From an uncultured Pseudorhodobacter sp. (GTDB lineage Bacteria > Pseudomonadota > Alphaproteobacteria > Rhodobacterales > Rhodobacteraceae): a stretch of 64,000 bases of DNA. The position numbers were made by a program, and so were the translations under genes. The notes beneath the pieces were generated by a model, which saw nothing but the letters and a program-made list of their open reading frames with translations, was not told the origin of the DNA and searched no databases. The first letter of the stretch is position 1. The number at the start of each line of letters is the position of its first letter. Of this stretch, positions 36,654 to 46,313 are shown piece by piece. The stretch is from contig CAJXWJ010000005.1 in assembly GCA_913062925.1 (NCBI GenBank), forward strand, positions 1 to 64,000, given 5' to 3'.

Positions 36654-38036
36654 ATGTCGCAAAATCCTCCGCTGCCAAATCTTGGCCTCCGCCCCGATCT
36701 CGCCCCGAAACTGACCCTGCGCGACACGCCGCGCCCGGGCCAGCCGACCATTGGCATGGTCAGCCTTGGCTGCCCAAAGGCGCTGGTGGACAGCGAACGC
36801 ATCCTGACGCGGCTGCGCGCCGAGGGCTATGCCATCAGCCCCGATTACAAGGGCGCCGATGCGGTGATCGTCAACACCTGCGGCTTTCTCGATTCGGCCA
36901 AGGCCGAAAGCCTTGAAGCGATTGGCGAGGCGCTGGCCGAAAATGGCCGCGTCATCGTCACCGGCTGTCTGGGCGCGGAACCCGAATATATCACCGGTGC
37001 GCATCCCAAGGTTTTGGCCGTGACCGGTCCGCATCAATACGAGGCGGTTCTGGACGCTGTGCATCGCGCCGTGCCCGCCAAGCCCGACCCCTTTATCGAC
37101 CTTTTGCCCGCAAGTGCGGTGTCGCTGACCCCGCGCCACTACAGCTATCTGAAGATTTCAGAGGGCTGCAATCACAAGTGCAAATTCTGCATCATCCCCG
37201 ATATGCGCGGCCTGTTGCAAAGCCGCCCCGCTCATGCCGTGCTGCGCGAGGCTGAAAAGCTGGTGCAATCGGGCGTGCGCGAATTGCTGGTGATTTCGCA
37301 AGACACCTCGGCTTATGGGCTTGATCTGAAACATGCCACCGATCGTGGCCACCGCGCCCATATCACTGATCTTGCGCGCGATCTAGGATCGCTGGGCGCT
37401 TGGGTGCGGCTGCATTACGTCTACCCCTATCCGCATGTGCGCGACCTTATTCCGCTGATGGCCGAGGGGCTGATCCTGCCTTACCTCGACATCCCGTTTC
37501 AGCATGCCGACCCGCAGGTTCTTAAACGCATGGCCCGCCCTGCCGCTGCCGCCAAAACGCTGGACGAAATCGCGGCCTGGCGCGCGATCTGCCCTGAAAT
37601 CACCCTGCGCTCGACCTTTATCGTCGGATATCCCGGCGAGACCGAGGCCGAGTTTCAGACCCTGCTGGATTGGATGGACGAGGCGCAGTTGGATCGGGTG
37701 GGCTGTTTTCAGTATGAAGACGTCGCTGGCGCACGGTCAAACGCGTTGCCCGATCATGTGGCGCCCGAGATCAAGCAAGAGCGCTGGGATCGTTTTATGG
37801 AAAAGGCACAAGCGATTTCCGAGACAAAACTGGCTGCAAAGGTTGGGAAAGTGCTAGACGTCATCGTGGACGAGGTCGACGCCGATGGCGCCACCTGTCG
37901 TAGCATGGCTGATGCGCCCGAGATCGACGGCAACCTGTTTATCGATGAAGGCTTTGAGGGCTTGCAAACCGGCGCAATCGTCAAGGTTCGTGTCGATGAG
38001 GCGGGCGAATACGATCTTTGGGGCCGCTTGGTCTAA
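36654..38036 (+). CDS. rimO: Ribosomal protein S12 methylthiotransferase
   Basis: A radical-SAM enzyme that adds a methylthio group to an Asp of ribosomal protein S12. It has an N-terminal UPF0004 domain ([37 protein letters not shown], the three Cys for the second 4Fe-4S cluster), the radical-SAM CxxxCxxC motif in [14 protein letters not shown], and a C-terminal TRAM domain. At 460 residues from the ATG at 36654 (MSQNPP) it is full length. An in-frame ATG 24 bases upstream (MFRDICGG) is less likely, since it lacks a ribosome site. It is convergent with cheB. Confidence 0.95.
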   Translation: MSQNPPLPNLGLRPDLAPKLTLRDTPRPGQPTIGMVSLGCPKALVDSERILTRLRAEGYAISPDYKGADAVIVNTCGFLDSAKAESLEAIGEALAENGRVIVTGCLGAEPEYITGAHPKVLAVTGPHQYEAVLDAVHRAVPAKPDPFIDLLPASAVSLTPRHYSYLKISEGCNHKCKFCIIPDMRGLLQSRPAHAVLREAEKLVQSGVRELLVISQDTSAYGLDLKHATDRGHRAHITDLARDLGSLGAWVRLHYVYPYPHVRDLIPLMAEGLILPYLDIPFQHADPQVLKRMARPAAAAKTLDEIAAWRAICPEITLRSTFIVGYPGETEAEFQTLLDWMDEAQLDRVGCFQYEDVAGARSNALPDHVAPEIKQERWDRFMEKAQAISETKLAAKVGKVLDVIVDEVDADGATCRSMADAPEIDGNLFIDEGFEGLQTGAIVKVRVDEAGEYDLWGRLV

Positions 38037-38096
38037 GGCCCGCCCCCCGCCTGCGAAGGGGGCAGAGCTTGTCCGATCACGCGGTTTTGCACTGCA

Positions 38097-39182
38097 TCAG
38101 CCCTTGGCCGCACGATCGCTGCGGCTGATCCGCAAAACCGCGCCGGCAAGCCGCTCTAGCGGCAGTTCTTCGTCAACAGCGCCGATGATTTTCGCCTCTT
38201 TCGGCATGCCATAGACCACGCAACTCGCTTCATCCTGACCGAATGTATAGGCGTTCGCGGCGCGCATTTCCTTCAGACCGCGGGCGCCATCGTCGCCCAT
38301 GCCGGTCATGATCACCCCGATCGCATTGCGTCCGGCCACCCGCGCAACCGAGCGAAACAAGACATCAACCGAAGGCCGATGCCGCGAGACCGGGGGGCCG
38401 TCTTTAATATCAATCTGATAGGTCGCGCCGCTGCGCTGCACCAAGAGATGCTGGTTTCCAGGCGCAATCAAAGCATGGCCGCGCAACAGCCGGTCGCCGC
38501 GCTTGGCTTCCGAAACAGTAATCGCGCAGCTGGTGTTCAAACGTTCGGCAAAGGCGCGGGTGAAAGCTGCGGGCATGTGTTGCACCACGACAATGGCCGG
38601 CGAATCTGGCGGCATCGCCTCAAGAAAGATCCGCAGCGCCTCGGGCCCACCGGTTGAAATGCCGACGGCAACGATTTTTTCAGTGGTCTGTGTCATCGCT
38701 GTTGCATTGGCGGGCGGCGCAAGGATTACATCGGCACTGTGTTTGGATTCCACTTTATGCGGGCGGTGCGCGAAAACGCGGGCCTTACTTGCGGCCTTAA
38801 CCGTCTCAATAATGGTGCGGTGGCTGTCGTTTAGAAAGGATTTGACAGCCATTTGCGGCTTGCAAATCACATCCACCGCGCCCGCTGCCATGGCTTCAAT
38901 ATAGGTTGCTGATTTTTCCGCGACCAAAGACGAGCAAATCACCACCGGAATCGGATGTTGCGCCATCAGTTTACGCAGAAAGGTAAGCCCGTCCATCCGC
39001 GGCATTTCCACATCCAAAACAATGACATCGGGGCGTTCGTGCCGCATTTTCTCGGCCGCGATAAAGGGATCAACCGCGGCGGCCATCACCTCCAAATTCG
39101 GGTCTGAATTGATAATCTCGCTGAGGCATTGCCGCACGACGGCACTGTCATCGACGATCAGCACGCGGATTTTTTTCTGCAT
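38097..39182 (-). CDS. cheB: Protein-glutamate methylesterase CheB
   Basis: Removes methyl groups from, or deamidates, chemoreceptor glutamates; phosphorylation by CheA activates it. The receiver domain is residues 1-125, phospho-acceptor Asp57 in [13 protein letters not shown], and the C-terminal esterase has Ser in [11 protein letters not shown], His in [10 protein letters not shown] and Asp in [10 protein letters not shown]. The start is the ATG at 39182 (MQKKIR), 17 bases after the cheR stop; an ATG at 39209 overlapping cheR is possible. At 361 residues the length is normal. It is the last gene of the chemotaxis operon. Confidence 0.96.
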   Translation of the reverse strand: MQKKIRVLIVDDSAVVRQCLSEIINSDPNLEVMAAAVDPFIAAEKMRHERPDVIVLDVEMPRMDGLTFLRKLMAQHPIPVVICSSLVAEKSATYIEAMAAGAVDVICKPQMAVKSFLNDSHRTIIETVKAASKARVFAHRPHKVESKHSADVILAPPANATAMTQTTEKIVAVGISTGGPEALRIFLEAMPPDSPAIVVVQHMPAAFTRAFAERLNTSCAITVSEAKRGDRLLRGHALIAPGNQHLLVQRSGATYQIDIKDGPPVSRHRPSVDVLFRSVARVAGRNAIGVIMTGMGDDGARGLKEMRAANAYTFGQDEASCVVYGMPKEAKIIGAVDEELPLERLAGAVLRISRSDRAAKG

Positions 39183-39198
39183 TCCTGCACCCTTGTTT

Positions 39199-40113
39199 TC
39201 ATTTAGCATTGCATGCCTTTCTGTAGACCGATGGCGCCACCTGTGTCAGATCCTCTGGTAGGTTCGAGATCGCCTCTGCATGGCCTGTGATGAGATACCC
39301 CCCAGGCCGAATGCGCCGCAAAACGTTCTGAATCGCGGCATCTTTTTCTTTTTGTTTAAAGTATATCAATACGTTGCGCATAAATACGACATCTGCTCTT
39401 TCGGAAAAACCCACCTCAAGATCGACAAGATTCGCCCATTTGAAGCGGGCCTTGCCGCGTAGGTCGGGGGTAACGCGAAACAGTGTGCCGCCTGCGCTGA
39501 TCTGACTCTCGGGTTTCGAACGCAAGATATAGGCGCGGCGCAAGTCTTCGCTGAGCCCCGACAGTTCTTCCAATGTGAAGACTGCATTCGCCGCTCGGGC
39601 CAGCACGCGACGCGAGACATCGGTGCCAAGCAGCGACCAGCGCAGCCTATCTGGAGTCGAAAGGCAGAGCTGGTGCAACACGATGCCCGCAGTCCAAAGC
39701 TCTGACCCGATGGAACAGGCCGCCGACCAGATCACCAGCGGCCATTCCTTTCCTGCGCCCAATTGCATCAGATTGGGCAGGCCGGTGGTTTTCAGAAAAT
39801 CGAAATGCGCCCGTTCCCGAAAAAAATCCGTGGTATGAGTGGCGAGCGATTCCACCAGAAATTGAGCCTCACTCGCACCGTGGATGCCGTTGAGCCGTGC
39901 AATATAGGCGTCGGTGTCGGTCAAACCCAGTTCTTTAAGCCGCCGGTTGACGCGTAGCCGCAGAAAACCGCTGTTGTTTGGATCGACATTGATCCCCGAA
40001 AGCCGTTTCACCGTGCCCACAATCTGCAAGGCATCCCGCGCAGCGATTGGCTGCTGCAAGGTTTGGCTTTGTGCCATCATCTCTTGGATCGTGCGGTTTT
40101 CTTGGTTGCGCAT
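39199..40113 (-). CDS. cheR: Chemotaxis methyltransferase CheR
   Basis: Methylates chemoreceptor glutamates using S-adenosyl methionine. A 304-residue protein with an N-terminal helical domain ([27 protein letters not shown]) and a Rossmann SAM domain ([31 protein letters not shown]). [14 protein letters not shown] is the usual active-site loop (R-N-V-L-I-Y-F). The ATG at 40113 lies three bases after the cheW stop. It adapts the receptor encoded just upstream in the operon. Confidence 0.96.
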   Translation of the reverse strand: MRNQENRTIQEMMAQSQTLQQPIAARDALQIVGTVKRLSGINVDPNNSGFLRLRVNRRLKELGLTDTDAYIARLNGIHGASEAQFLVESLATHTTDFFRERAHFDFLKTTGLPNLMQLGAGKEWPLVIWSAACSIGSELWTAGIVLHQLCLSTPDRLRWSLLGTDVSRRVLARAANAVFTLEELSGLSEDLRRAYILRSKPESQISAGGTLFRVTPDLRGKARFKWANLVDLEVGFSERADVVFMRNVLIYFKQKEKDAAIQNVLRRIRPGGYLITGHAEAISNLPEDLTQVAPSVYRKACNAK

Positions 40114-40116
40114 GGT

Positions 40117-40662
40117 TTAGTCGAAATCAAAGGGACCGCGCAGATCATTGGCCAGAAGCCTGCTGAAAGAGAGGACATAAACCAAGCGGCCATCAATCCG
40201 CGCGACGCCGTCCAAGATAGAGGCGTCCCAGGCGCCTAGCGCCGCAGGTGCTGGTTCGATTCGGTCCGCGGCAATATCGGTGACATTACGCACCTTGTCT
40301 GCGATGATCCCGATCGGGGCTTTGCTGCTGGATCCGATTTCCAGAACAATGATCCGCCGATGGGGCGAGGCAGGATCCGCGGCCAGCCCCAGTTTGTTTT
40401 GCAGGTCAAGCACCGCAAGGCCTTCGCCGCGCACATCAATCATTCCCAAAAGCTCCATCCCCGCATTTGGGAGGGGAGCCACGGGCTGCATATCCAAAAT
40501 CTCGCGAACATCGCAGACATCGGTGGCCAAGGTTTGATCGCCAATATCGAAGGTCACATAGGTTGTGATCGGTTCAGAAGCGGTCGATGCCGTGTCAGTT
40601 TGGTCGCCAAAGCCGCCGAAGGGGCTTGAGGTTTGTGCTGCGATGGAGGGAGCTGCGGTCAT
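40117..40662 (-). CDS. cheW: Chemotaxis coupling protein CheW (copy closest to cheR)
   Basis: Couples chemoreceptor and CheA. A CheW fold of 181 residues: ITTYVTFDIGDQTLATDVCDVREILDMQPVAPLPNAG, MIDVRGEGLAVLDLQNKLGL, and the C-terminal RLVYVLSFSRLL. An extra N-terminal tail of about 35 residues (Ser/Ala/Thr-rich) precedes it. The ATG at 40662 is chosen because the tail starts MTAAPSIAAQ; an earlier in-frame ATG is not supported. Two cheW genes flank the receptor gene, which may allow different array stoichiometry. Confidence 0.93.
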   Translation of the reverse strand: MTAAPSIAAQTSSPFGGFGDQTDTASTASEPITTYVTFDIGDQTLATDVCDVREILDMQPVAPLPNAGMELLGMIDVRGEGLAVLDLQNKLGLAADPASPHRRIIVLEIGSSSKAPIGIIADKVRNVTDIAADRIEPAPAALGAWDASILDGVARIDGRLVYVLSFSRLLANDLRGPFDFD

Positions 40663-40727
40663 GAAACACTCGTGAAGATCAGGGATTAGGGGGCAGGGGG
40701 GCCGTAATCGGCACCCCCGCGCATCGA

Positions 40728-42941
40728 TCAATAGCGTTCAAACTCTTGATCTGACACCGACTCCGGGCCGAGGTCGAGCAGGATGCCATTGGTCCCGTTG
40801 CGCTTTCCACCTGCGCTTGAAGCCACGACGCTTGTGGCGACTTCAGTCTCGCGGCGTTTGTTAGGACCCGCGGCGCCGCCAGAGCGTGCCGATTTGTTTG
40901 CCGCAGATTGACGCTTGGCTGCTTTTGCACCAGAGGCTTGCGCGTCTTTGCCAAGCTCGAAAAAGCCAATCACCTCATGCAGCGATTCTGATTGCGCTGC
41001 GAGTTCCTCGGAAACCGAGGCCGCCTCGGTGGCTGAGGCCGCATTGCTTTGGATGACAGAGTCGAGTTGCCGGATTGCTTGGTTGATCTGATCGGCGCCG
41101 GTGTTCTGCTCGCGCATGGCGGTCGAGATTTCCTGCACCAGATCGGCGGTGCGCTGGATGTTTGGCACCAAAACTTGCAGCATCTCGCCAGCTTTTTGGC
41201 TGACTTCGACGGTTTTGCCCGAGAGCGCATTGATTTCGCCTGCCGCCTGTTGGCTGCGTTCGGCCAGTTTGCGCACCTCGGAGGCGACGACAGCAAAGCC
41301 CTTGCCGTGTTGGCCTGCGCGTGCGGCCTCGACCGCAGCGTTCAGCGCCAAAAGGTCAGTTTGGCGTGCGATTTCTTGAATAATCGTGATCTTATCTGCA
41401 ATCGTCTTCATCGCCTTCATTGCCTCGTCGACCGCTTTGCCGCTGTCTATGGCCTGCTGCGCCGATTGGGTGGCGATTTTTTCGGTCTGGGCCGCATTAT
41501 CCGCACTTTGACGGATATTGGCGGTCATTTCTTCCATCGCACTCGAGGCCTGCTCGGCGGCGGCAGCCTGTTCGGTGGCCCCCGAGGAGAGTTGCTCGGC
41601 AGTAGCCGACATCGCATGGGCACCGGTGGCGACAGAATTCGAGGTCGAGCTCATATCGGAGACGACTTCGCGCAATTTGACCAGCATCACCTCTAGCGCG
41701 ATGCCCAGCGAATCCTGATCCGAGCGCCGCTCGGTCTGCACCGTCAAATCGCCGGCACTGATCCGTTCGGCGACAGTGGTTATTTTGCGCAGCACCTCGC
41801 TCATATTGCCCATGGCCCCCAGAAGATCGGCGATCTCGTCATGGCTGTTTGTGGATGTATCCGCAGACAGATCGCCCAGAGCCACTTTGCGCGCAACATC
41901 CACCGCGCGCGACAGGCCACGGCTGATCCCAAGCGAGACCCAGAGCGCGCCAGTAATGCCGATTGCCATCGCAAGGCCCAGTATCGTGAAGAACAACATG
42001 CGTTTTGAGGCGAAATCTGCATCGGCCAAGTCGCGAGCCTTGTGCAAATCGGTCAAGCTGGTCAGGCTTAACTCGTCCGTTGCCGTTTGCAGCGTCGACA
42101 GGGTATCGCCAAGCGCGCCTTCCAGCAGATCTTTTGCGCGGAATTCGGTGTTCTGGTGTGAGAGTTCCAGTGATTTCTGAGTGCGCTCGTCTATTGCAGC
42201 CAGAGTCTGCTGCAAGGTTGCAAATTCTTGTGCGCTGCCAGAGCCGATCATCTTGCTCATTGTGTTCAAGCTCGTCTTGATGCGGGCCAGCTGCTCTTGC
42301 GCCTTGCCGATGTGCTGAGGAATGACCCCATCGATTGGTTCAAGGATGGCATCCTTTTCCGAGATCAGGGCCAGACCCAATGCGACATTGATCGTGTCCA
42401 ATTCTGCTTGCAGTCCTTCGGGCATGACCATGGCATTGGCGCGGGCCTTGTCGATCAGGGCTGTCATATCCTTGTCCAATTGCATCAATTGCGCTGGCAG
42501 AATATCCATCGAAAGTTGACGGGCCTGCTCCAATGTACCCTGCCGCGACAGATCGAGTACCGTGGCTTCGAACTCCTCCATCCGCGCAAGATTTGCCTTG
42601 ATAGCCTCAACTTTCGGGATAGTCTCTTCCTTCGCCAGTTTCGAGATCGCCAGAAGCGATTGCTCTGTTTCAGCGTTTAGGGTTCTGATCTGGTCTTCGT
42701 AGGTCTTCTTCTCGACGCCATTTGTTGCCGCAAGATGCTTTGCCAAAAGCACATCAATTTGTAACATATTGCGCTGGGCCTTGCCAGATTGCAGCACCTG
42801 TTCGGCGCGGTTGTTGACCAGATAGGCGATGGTGTCATTGGAAGCTGACATCGCGTTTACAGCCAGCCAAGAGAGGCCCGTCAGCATGGCGAGGACCACG
42901 AAAAATGTGGCTCCAAGTTTGGTTTTGATACTTAGACGCAT
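40728..42941 (-). CDS. Methyl-accepting chemotaxis protein with large periplasmic domain
   Basis: A transmembrane chemoreceptor of 737 residues. TM1 is about residues 10-30, the periplasmic domain about 31-314, and TM2 about 315-338. The all-helical sensor of about 285 residues resembles the helical bimodular (HBM) type, longer than 4HB. HAMP-type linkers follow, then the cytoplasmic hairpin with tip [20 protein letters not shown]. Gln/Glu/Ala-rich flanks are the usual methylation helices. The C-terminus ends [10 protein letters not shown] and lacks a clear NWEEF-type pentapeptide. It is in the middle of the che operon, between the two cheW genes. Confidence 0.95.
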   Translation of the reverse strand: MRLSIKTKLGATFFVVLAMLTGLSWLAVNAMSASNDTIAYLVNNRAEQVLQSGKAQRNMLQIDVLLAKHLAATNGVEKKTYEDQIRTLNAETEQSLLAISKLAKEETIPKVEAIKANLARMEEFEATVLDLSRQGTLEQARQLSMDILPAQLMQLDKDMTALIDKARANAMVMPEGLQAELDTINVALGLALISEKDAILEPIDGVIPQHIGKAQEQLARIKTSLNTMSKMIGSGSAQEFATLQQTLAAIDERTQKSLELSHQNTEFRAKDLLEGALGDTLSTLQTATDELSLTSLTDLHKARDLADADFASKRMLFFTILGLAMAIGITGALWVSLGISRGLSRAVDVARKVALGDLSADTSTNSHDEIADLLGAMGNMSEVLRKITTVAERISAGDLTVQTERRSDQDSLGIALEVMLVKLREVVSDMSSTSNSVATGAHAMSATAEQLSSGATEQAAAAEQASSAMEEMTANIRQSADNAAQTEKIATQSAQQAIDSGKAVDEAMKAMKTIADKITIIQEIARQTDLLALNAAVEAARAGQHGKGFAVVASEVRKLAERSQQAAGEINALSGKTVEVSQKAGEMLQVLVPNIQRTADLVQEISTAMREQNTGADQINQAIRQLDSVIQSNAASATEAASVSEELAAQSESLHEVIGFFELGKDAQASGAKAAKRQSAANKSARSGGAAGPNKRRETEVATSVVASSAGGKRNGTNGILLDLGPESVSDQEFERY

Positions 42942-42971
42942 GGGTAAAATCCTTCTTTCGCCCTTCTGGGG

Positions 42972-43484
42972 TCACGCATTGGCCGTGGGCGAGGGTTCGG
43001 GTTGGAAGAGGGTGCTGGCGTTCAACAAGACAACCAGACCTTTGGTGTGGCGCAGGACACCCAGCACATAGGTGTCGGGCCAGGGCGCTCCGAGTTTGGG
43101 CACCGGTTCCAGTTTGCCAAGCTCAACGTCGATGACCTCTTCCACCGCATCCGCCAAAAAGGCGAGGCGGGTTGGCGTGTCCTTGATCGTGGTCTCAACA
43201 ACGACAATACGCGCAGTGGCGCCCGGTGCGGCGGGCGCCATCCGCAGGCGGTGGCGCAGGTCAAGCAGCGGCACCACGGCGCCGCGCACATTGATCAGAC
43301 CGGGCGCGAAGGCCGAGGCATTGGGAACGCGTGTGATCTGGATCGGATCTATGATCTCATTCACCATGGGCACGGGAAGGCCAAAGGCCTCTCCCGAGAG
43401 CCGCATGATAAGCGCCATCTCGGCGGTTTCGCTGGTCGCGGCGATCTGTGGGCTTTGTGTGCGGGACGTCTGTTGCATATCCAT
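42972..43484 (-). CDS. cheW: Chemotaxis coupling protein CheW (copy next to cheA)
   Basis: A second CheW of 170 residues: ALIMRLSGEAFGLPVPMVNEIIDPIQITRVPNAS, GLINVRGAVVPLLDLRHRL, and GLVVLLNASTLF. It differs clearly from the first CheW, so the two are not a recent duplication. The ATG at 43484 (MDMQQTSRT) has AAGGGCGA upstream and lies 13 bases after the cheA stop. Confidence 0.93.
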   Translation of the reverse strand: MDMQQTSRTQSPQIAATSETAEMALIMRLSGEAFGLPVPMVNEIIDPIQITRVPNASAFAPGLINVRGAVVPLLDLRHRLRMAPAAPGATARIVVVETTIKDTPTRLAFLADAVEEVIDVELGKLEPVPKLGAPWPDTYVLGVLRHTKGLVVLLNASTLFQPEPSPTANA

Positions 43485-43497
43485 CGGGTCGCCCTTT

Positions 43498-45450
43498 TTA
43501 TGCGGCATTGCGCAGATGCTCTTGTGCGGCCCAAGCCCGCCGCGCCAAGAGCCCAACATCGGCGATCAGCGCAACCGAGCCATTGCCCAAGATGGTCGCA
43601 CCGGCAAACCCTTCGAGCCCGCCGTGATAGGGGCCAAGTGATTTGATAACGGTTTGATTTTGTCCAAGAATATCGTCAACCACCAAACCAACCCGCACAC
43701 CTTCCGCCTTCACGATCACCACGCGGCGGCGTTGTTCATGGCCGGGCAGGTCGTCGAAAGCGTCAATCAGATCAATGAAGGGCACCAGATGTTCGCGGAT
43801 TTGCAGCATGGTTCGACCGCTTTCTCGACCGTGTTCGATACTGTCGAATTCGACACATTCCTCGACCGAGGCGAGCGGGATGACGTAGCTTGCCGCGCCC
43901 ACCCGCACCAAAAGCCCGTCGATGATGGCCAGCGTCAACGGCAGGCGTAGGGTTACGCGGGTGCCTTGGCCGGGGTAGGATTTGACGTCAACCGAGCCGC
44001 GTAGGGCAGAAACCGTGGTCAGGACAGCGTCCATGCCCACACCGCGTCCCGAAACCGAAGACACTGTGGCAGCGGTGGAAAAGCCGGGTGCGAAGATAAG
44101 TTTGTGAAGTTCGGCGGTGCTGATCTCGTCTTCGGTGCTGATCAAACCGCGGTCAACCGCCTTCTTGCGGATGGCTTCAGCATCAAGACCCTTGCCGTCA
44201 TCCTCGATCGAAATCAAAATCTCGCCGGCCTCTTGGCGCGCTGAAAGCCTGAGGCGCCCCTTGGCGGGTTTGCCGCTGGCGCTGCGCTCTTGGGGGAGTT
44301 CGATGCCATGGTCGATCGAATTGCGGATCATATGCACCAGCGGCTCGCTCAGTCGATCCAACACATTCTTGTCGATTTCGGTATCGCCGCCCTGCGTTTC
44401 CAGTTCTATCTCTTTGCCAAGTTCGGCGGATAAATCGCGGACAACGCGGCGAAATTTACCAAATACCATTTCGATCGGCAGCATGCGCACGGAAAGTGTT
44501 GCATCGCGCAGGCCGGTGACAAGGCGTTCCACCTCCTCGACCAAGCCTTCAAGTGCGGGCTCGTCGATGCTGTTGGAAATCTGACGCAGACGCGCCTGTG
44601 CTATTACCAATTCGCCCAATTGATCGAGGATTTCGTCAAGTTTGGCCGAGGAGACCCGCACACTGTCGCCTGCGGTGTCATGCTTTTGCGGGGGCGCTGC
44701 GACGGTTTCGGTTGGCTTGTCTTCGCGCTGATCGGGCTGAGGGCTGCCCGAGGCTTCGCCTTCAACCTCGTGAATGTCGAGATCTGCATCATCGGCAAAG
44801 ATGAACACGGCTTCAAGCGCCGAACGTGGCTGCGCCGTTGTCAGGGCCACCTGCCAGGCAAGATAGCTGACGGAGGGGTCAAAGCTGTCAAGCGGCGGGA
44901 CGTCCTCTGCATTGATCGTCACCACGGCCTGACCGAGCGCCACAAGCTCTTCGATCAGCCGATCTGGCCGCATGCCGTTTTGCAAAGCAGTCGCGGCAGG
45001 ACGAAAACTGATATGCCAAAGCCGTGTGGGGGCAACCAGCGGGGTCAGCGGCACACCATTGTCTAACGCGGCGTCCAGTTCGGTCAGGAGCGCCACGAGG
45101 GGCGCTGAGGTCACCAGCGCAGCGGTCTCGGGGCCATCACCACCGCAATCGAGCATCGCCATCATCTGATCGCGGGCCTTTAGCACCACATTGATCAGCT
45201 TTGGACTGATCGCCAGATCGCCGGATCTTACCCGGTCAAAGGCATCTTCGAAATGATGGATAAACCCTGCCATCAAGCGAAATCCGAACATCGCACCGCC
45301 ACCTTTGAGCGTATGCAGACTGCGAAAGACAGCATCGACGGTTTCGGGATCGGGGCGTTTTTCCAGATCCAGCAGGGCCTCTTCCAGCCCCTCGAGAATA
45401 TCGCGCGATTCCTGCACATAGGCAGTTACAGCTGGGCTAAGATCTACCAT
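43498..45450 (-). CDS. cheA: Chemotaxis histidine kinase CheA
   Basis: Kinase that phosphorylates CheY and CheB. A 650-residue protein: P1/Hpt domain with His46 in RSLHTLKGGGAMFGF, a short P2-like stretch, the P3 dimerisation helices (SSAKLDEILDQLGELVIAQARL), P4 ATP-binding domain with HMIRNSIDHGIE (N box), ISIEDDGKGLD (G1) and GRGVGMDAV (G2), and a P5 CheW-like domain at the end. The ATG at 45450 is three bases after the cheY stop, so translation is probably coupled. The single Hpt and complete kinase point to a conventional system. Confidence 0.96.
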   Translation of the reverse strand: MVDLSPAVTAYVQESRDILEGLEEALLDLEKRPDPETVDAVFRSLHTLKGGGAMFGFRLMAGFIHHFEDAFDRVRSGDLAISPKLINVVLKARDQMMAMLDCGGDGPETAALVTSAPLVALLTELDAALDNGVPLTPLVAPTRLWHISFRPAATALQNGMRPDRLIEELVALGQAVVTINAEDVPPLDSFDPSVSYLAWQVALTTAQPRSALEAVFIFADDADLDIHEVEGEASGSPQPDQREDKPTETVAAPPQKHDTAGDSVRVSSAKLDEILDQLGELVIAQARLRQISNSIDEPALEGLVEEVERLVTGLRDATLSVRMLPIEMVFGKFRRVVRDLSAELGKEIELETQGGDTEIDKNVLDRLSEPLVHMIRNSIDHGIELPQERSASGKPAKGRLRLSARQEAGEILISIEDDGKGLDAEAIRKKAVDRGLISTEDEISTAELHKLIFAPGFSTAATVSSVSGRGVGMDAVLTTVSALRGSVDVKSYPGQGTRVTLRLPLTLAIIDGLLVRVGAASYVIPLASVEECVEFDSIEHGRESGRTMLQIREHLVPFIDLIDAFDDLPGHEQRRRVVIVKAEGVRVGLVVDDILGQNQTVIKSLGPYHGGLEGFAGATILGNGSVALIADVGLLARRAWAAQEHLRNAA

Positions 45451-45453
45451 GGC

Positions 45454-45819
45454 TTAGCCCGCCAATTTCTTGGTGACAGCCAAAAGCATGTCGGCGTCAA
45501 AAGGTTTGTTCAGCCAGCCCGTTGCACCTGCGGCCTTGCCCTCTGCCTTCAGCTCGGCCTTGGTTTCGGTGGTCAGCATCACAATCGGCACGCCAATCCC
45601 CTTGGGGTCGCGCCGTGCGTTGCGAATAAAATCAATGCCATTCATCACCGGCATGTTCAGATCGACGATCACCAGCGCGACGGTTTCTGCCTGCAATTGG
45701 GTGATGCCCTCCGCCCCATTTGCCGCTTCGATCACTCGGTAGCCAGCCCCTCGCAGGGTCAGCCCGACCATGTCTCGGATCGCCTTGCTGTCGTCTATCG
45801 TCAAAATGGTTTTTGCCAT
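45454..45819 (-). CDS. cheY: Chemotaxis response regulator CheY
   Basis: A single-domain receiver of 121 residues. The acidic pair is ILTIDDSKAIRDM, phospho-Asp53 is in LVIVDLNMPVMNG, and Thr/Lys switch residues are in MLTTET and WLNKPFD. The start is the ATG at 45819 or the ATG just upstream at 45822 (MMAKT). As first strong gene before cheA it is probably the main output regulator, although whether it drives flagella or another motor cannot be read from this window. Confidence 0.95.
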   Translation of the reverse strand: MAKTILTIDDSKAIRDMVGLTLRGAGYRVIEAANGAEGITQLQAETVALVIVDLNMPVMNGIDFIRNARRDPKGIGVPIVMLTTETKAELKAEGKAAGATGWLNKPFDADMLLAVTKKLAG

Positions 45820-45841
45820 CACTGGGCCACCTTTTTAGAAA

Positions 45842-46090
45842 TTAAGTACGCAGGGCTGTGCCCAAAGCGCTTAAAGCCTTTGGACCAAAGCCGAGGAAGC
45901 AGCTCTCAGCCTCCAGACTGCGTTTGCAGGAAAGTGCGATTTGCAGCGCGAAAACATTTGGATTTTCCGCGTCAAATTCGATCTGAAGCGGCAGCCTTTC
46001 TGCAAGCCTGCGCGCAAAGCTCGCACAGGCCTCTTTTGCCTGCTGCGGCTCCAGATCCGCTGGAATATCTAAGGTCGGCTGGGGCGGCAA
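45842..46090 (-). CDS. Small STAS-like protein of the che operon
   Basis: An 82-residue protein that looks like a STAS-type anti-sigma-antagonist fold (LDIPADLEPQQAKEACASFARRL...LQIEFDAENPNVFALQIALSC...SLGxGP-like FLGFGPKALSAL). A TTG start at 46090 is supported by a GAGGAGGG ribosome site eight bases upstream; no ATG fits. The conserved phospho-Ser of true STAS antagonists is not evident. It is the first gene of the chemotaxis operon and is only about 20 bases before cheY. The function is unknown. Confidence 0.6.
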   Translation of the reverse strand: MPPQPTLDIPADLEPQQAKEACASFARRLAERLPLQIEFDAENPNVFALQIALSCKRSLEAESCFLGFGPKALSALGTALRT

Positions 46091-46313
46091 AATCTACCCT
46101 CCTCTTGGTCACAAACTCGGCTGTCTTTCCCAGATCTAGCCGCAGATTCTTCCCAATTGGTTAATCTGATCCCTCTGAATTCCCTGCATTTTCGCTAAAA
46201 TTTTTTAGAGTCCGCATTAACCTTCCATTCAAGAAATTCGGGCAGTTTGGGCGGAGGATATAAAAGGCTGATGCCTGCGGGGGCTTGTTTTTGCAGAACG
46301 GGTGGAATGAACA
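46091..46313. promoter_or_regulatory. Divergent control region of the che operon; near-match to a CtrA box
   Basis: Two hundred and twenty bases between the TTG-start STAS gene and the divergent helical protein gene. TTAA-N7-TTCA at 46217-46231 is one mismatch from the CtrA consensus TTAA-N7-TTAA; CtrA is a regulator of motility in Rhodobacterales. GGAGGATATAAAAGG at 46254-46268 is A/T- and purine-rich. No certain -35/-10 pair is visible. Confidence 0.3.

Noticed and set aside
44979-44986. TTTGCAAA octamer inside cheA
   Set aside because: A single copy inside coding sequence, without partner boxes; probably chance, unlike the prpE cluster.
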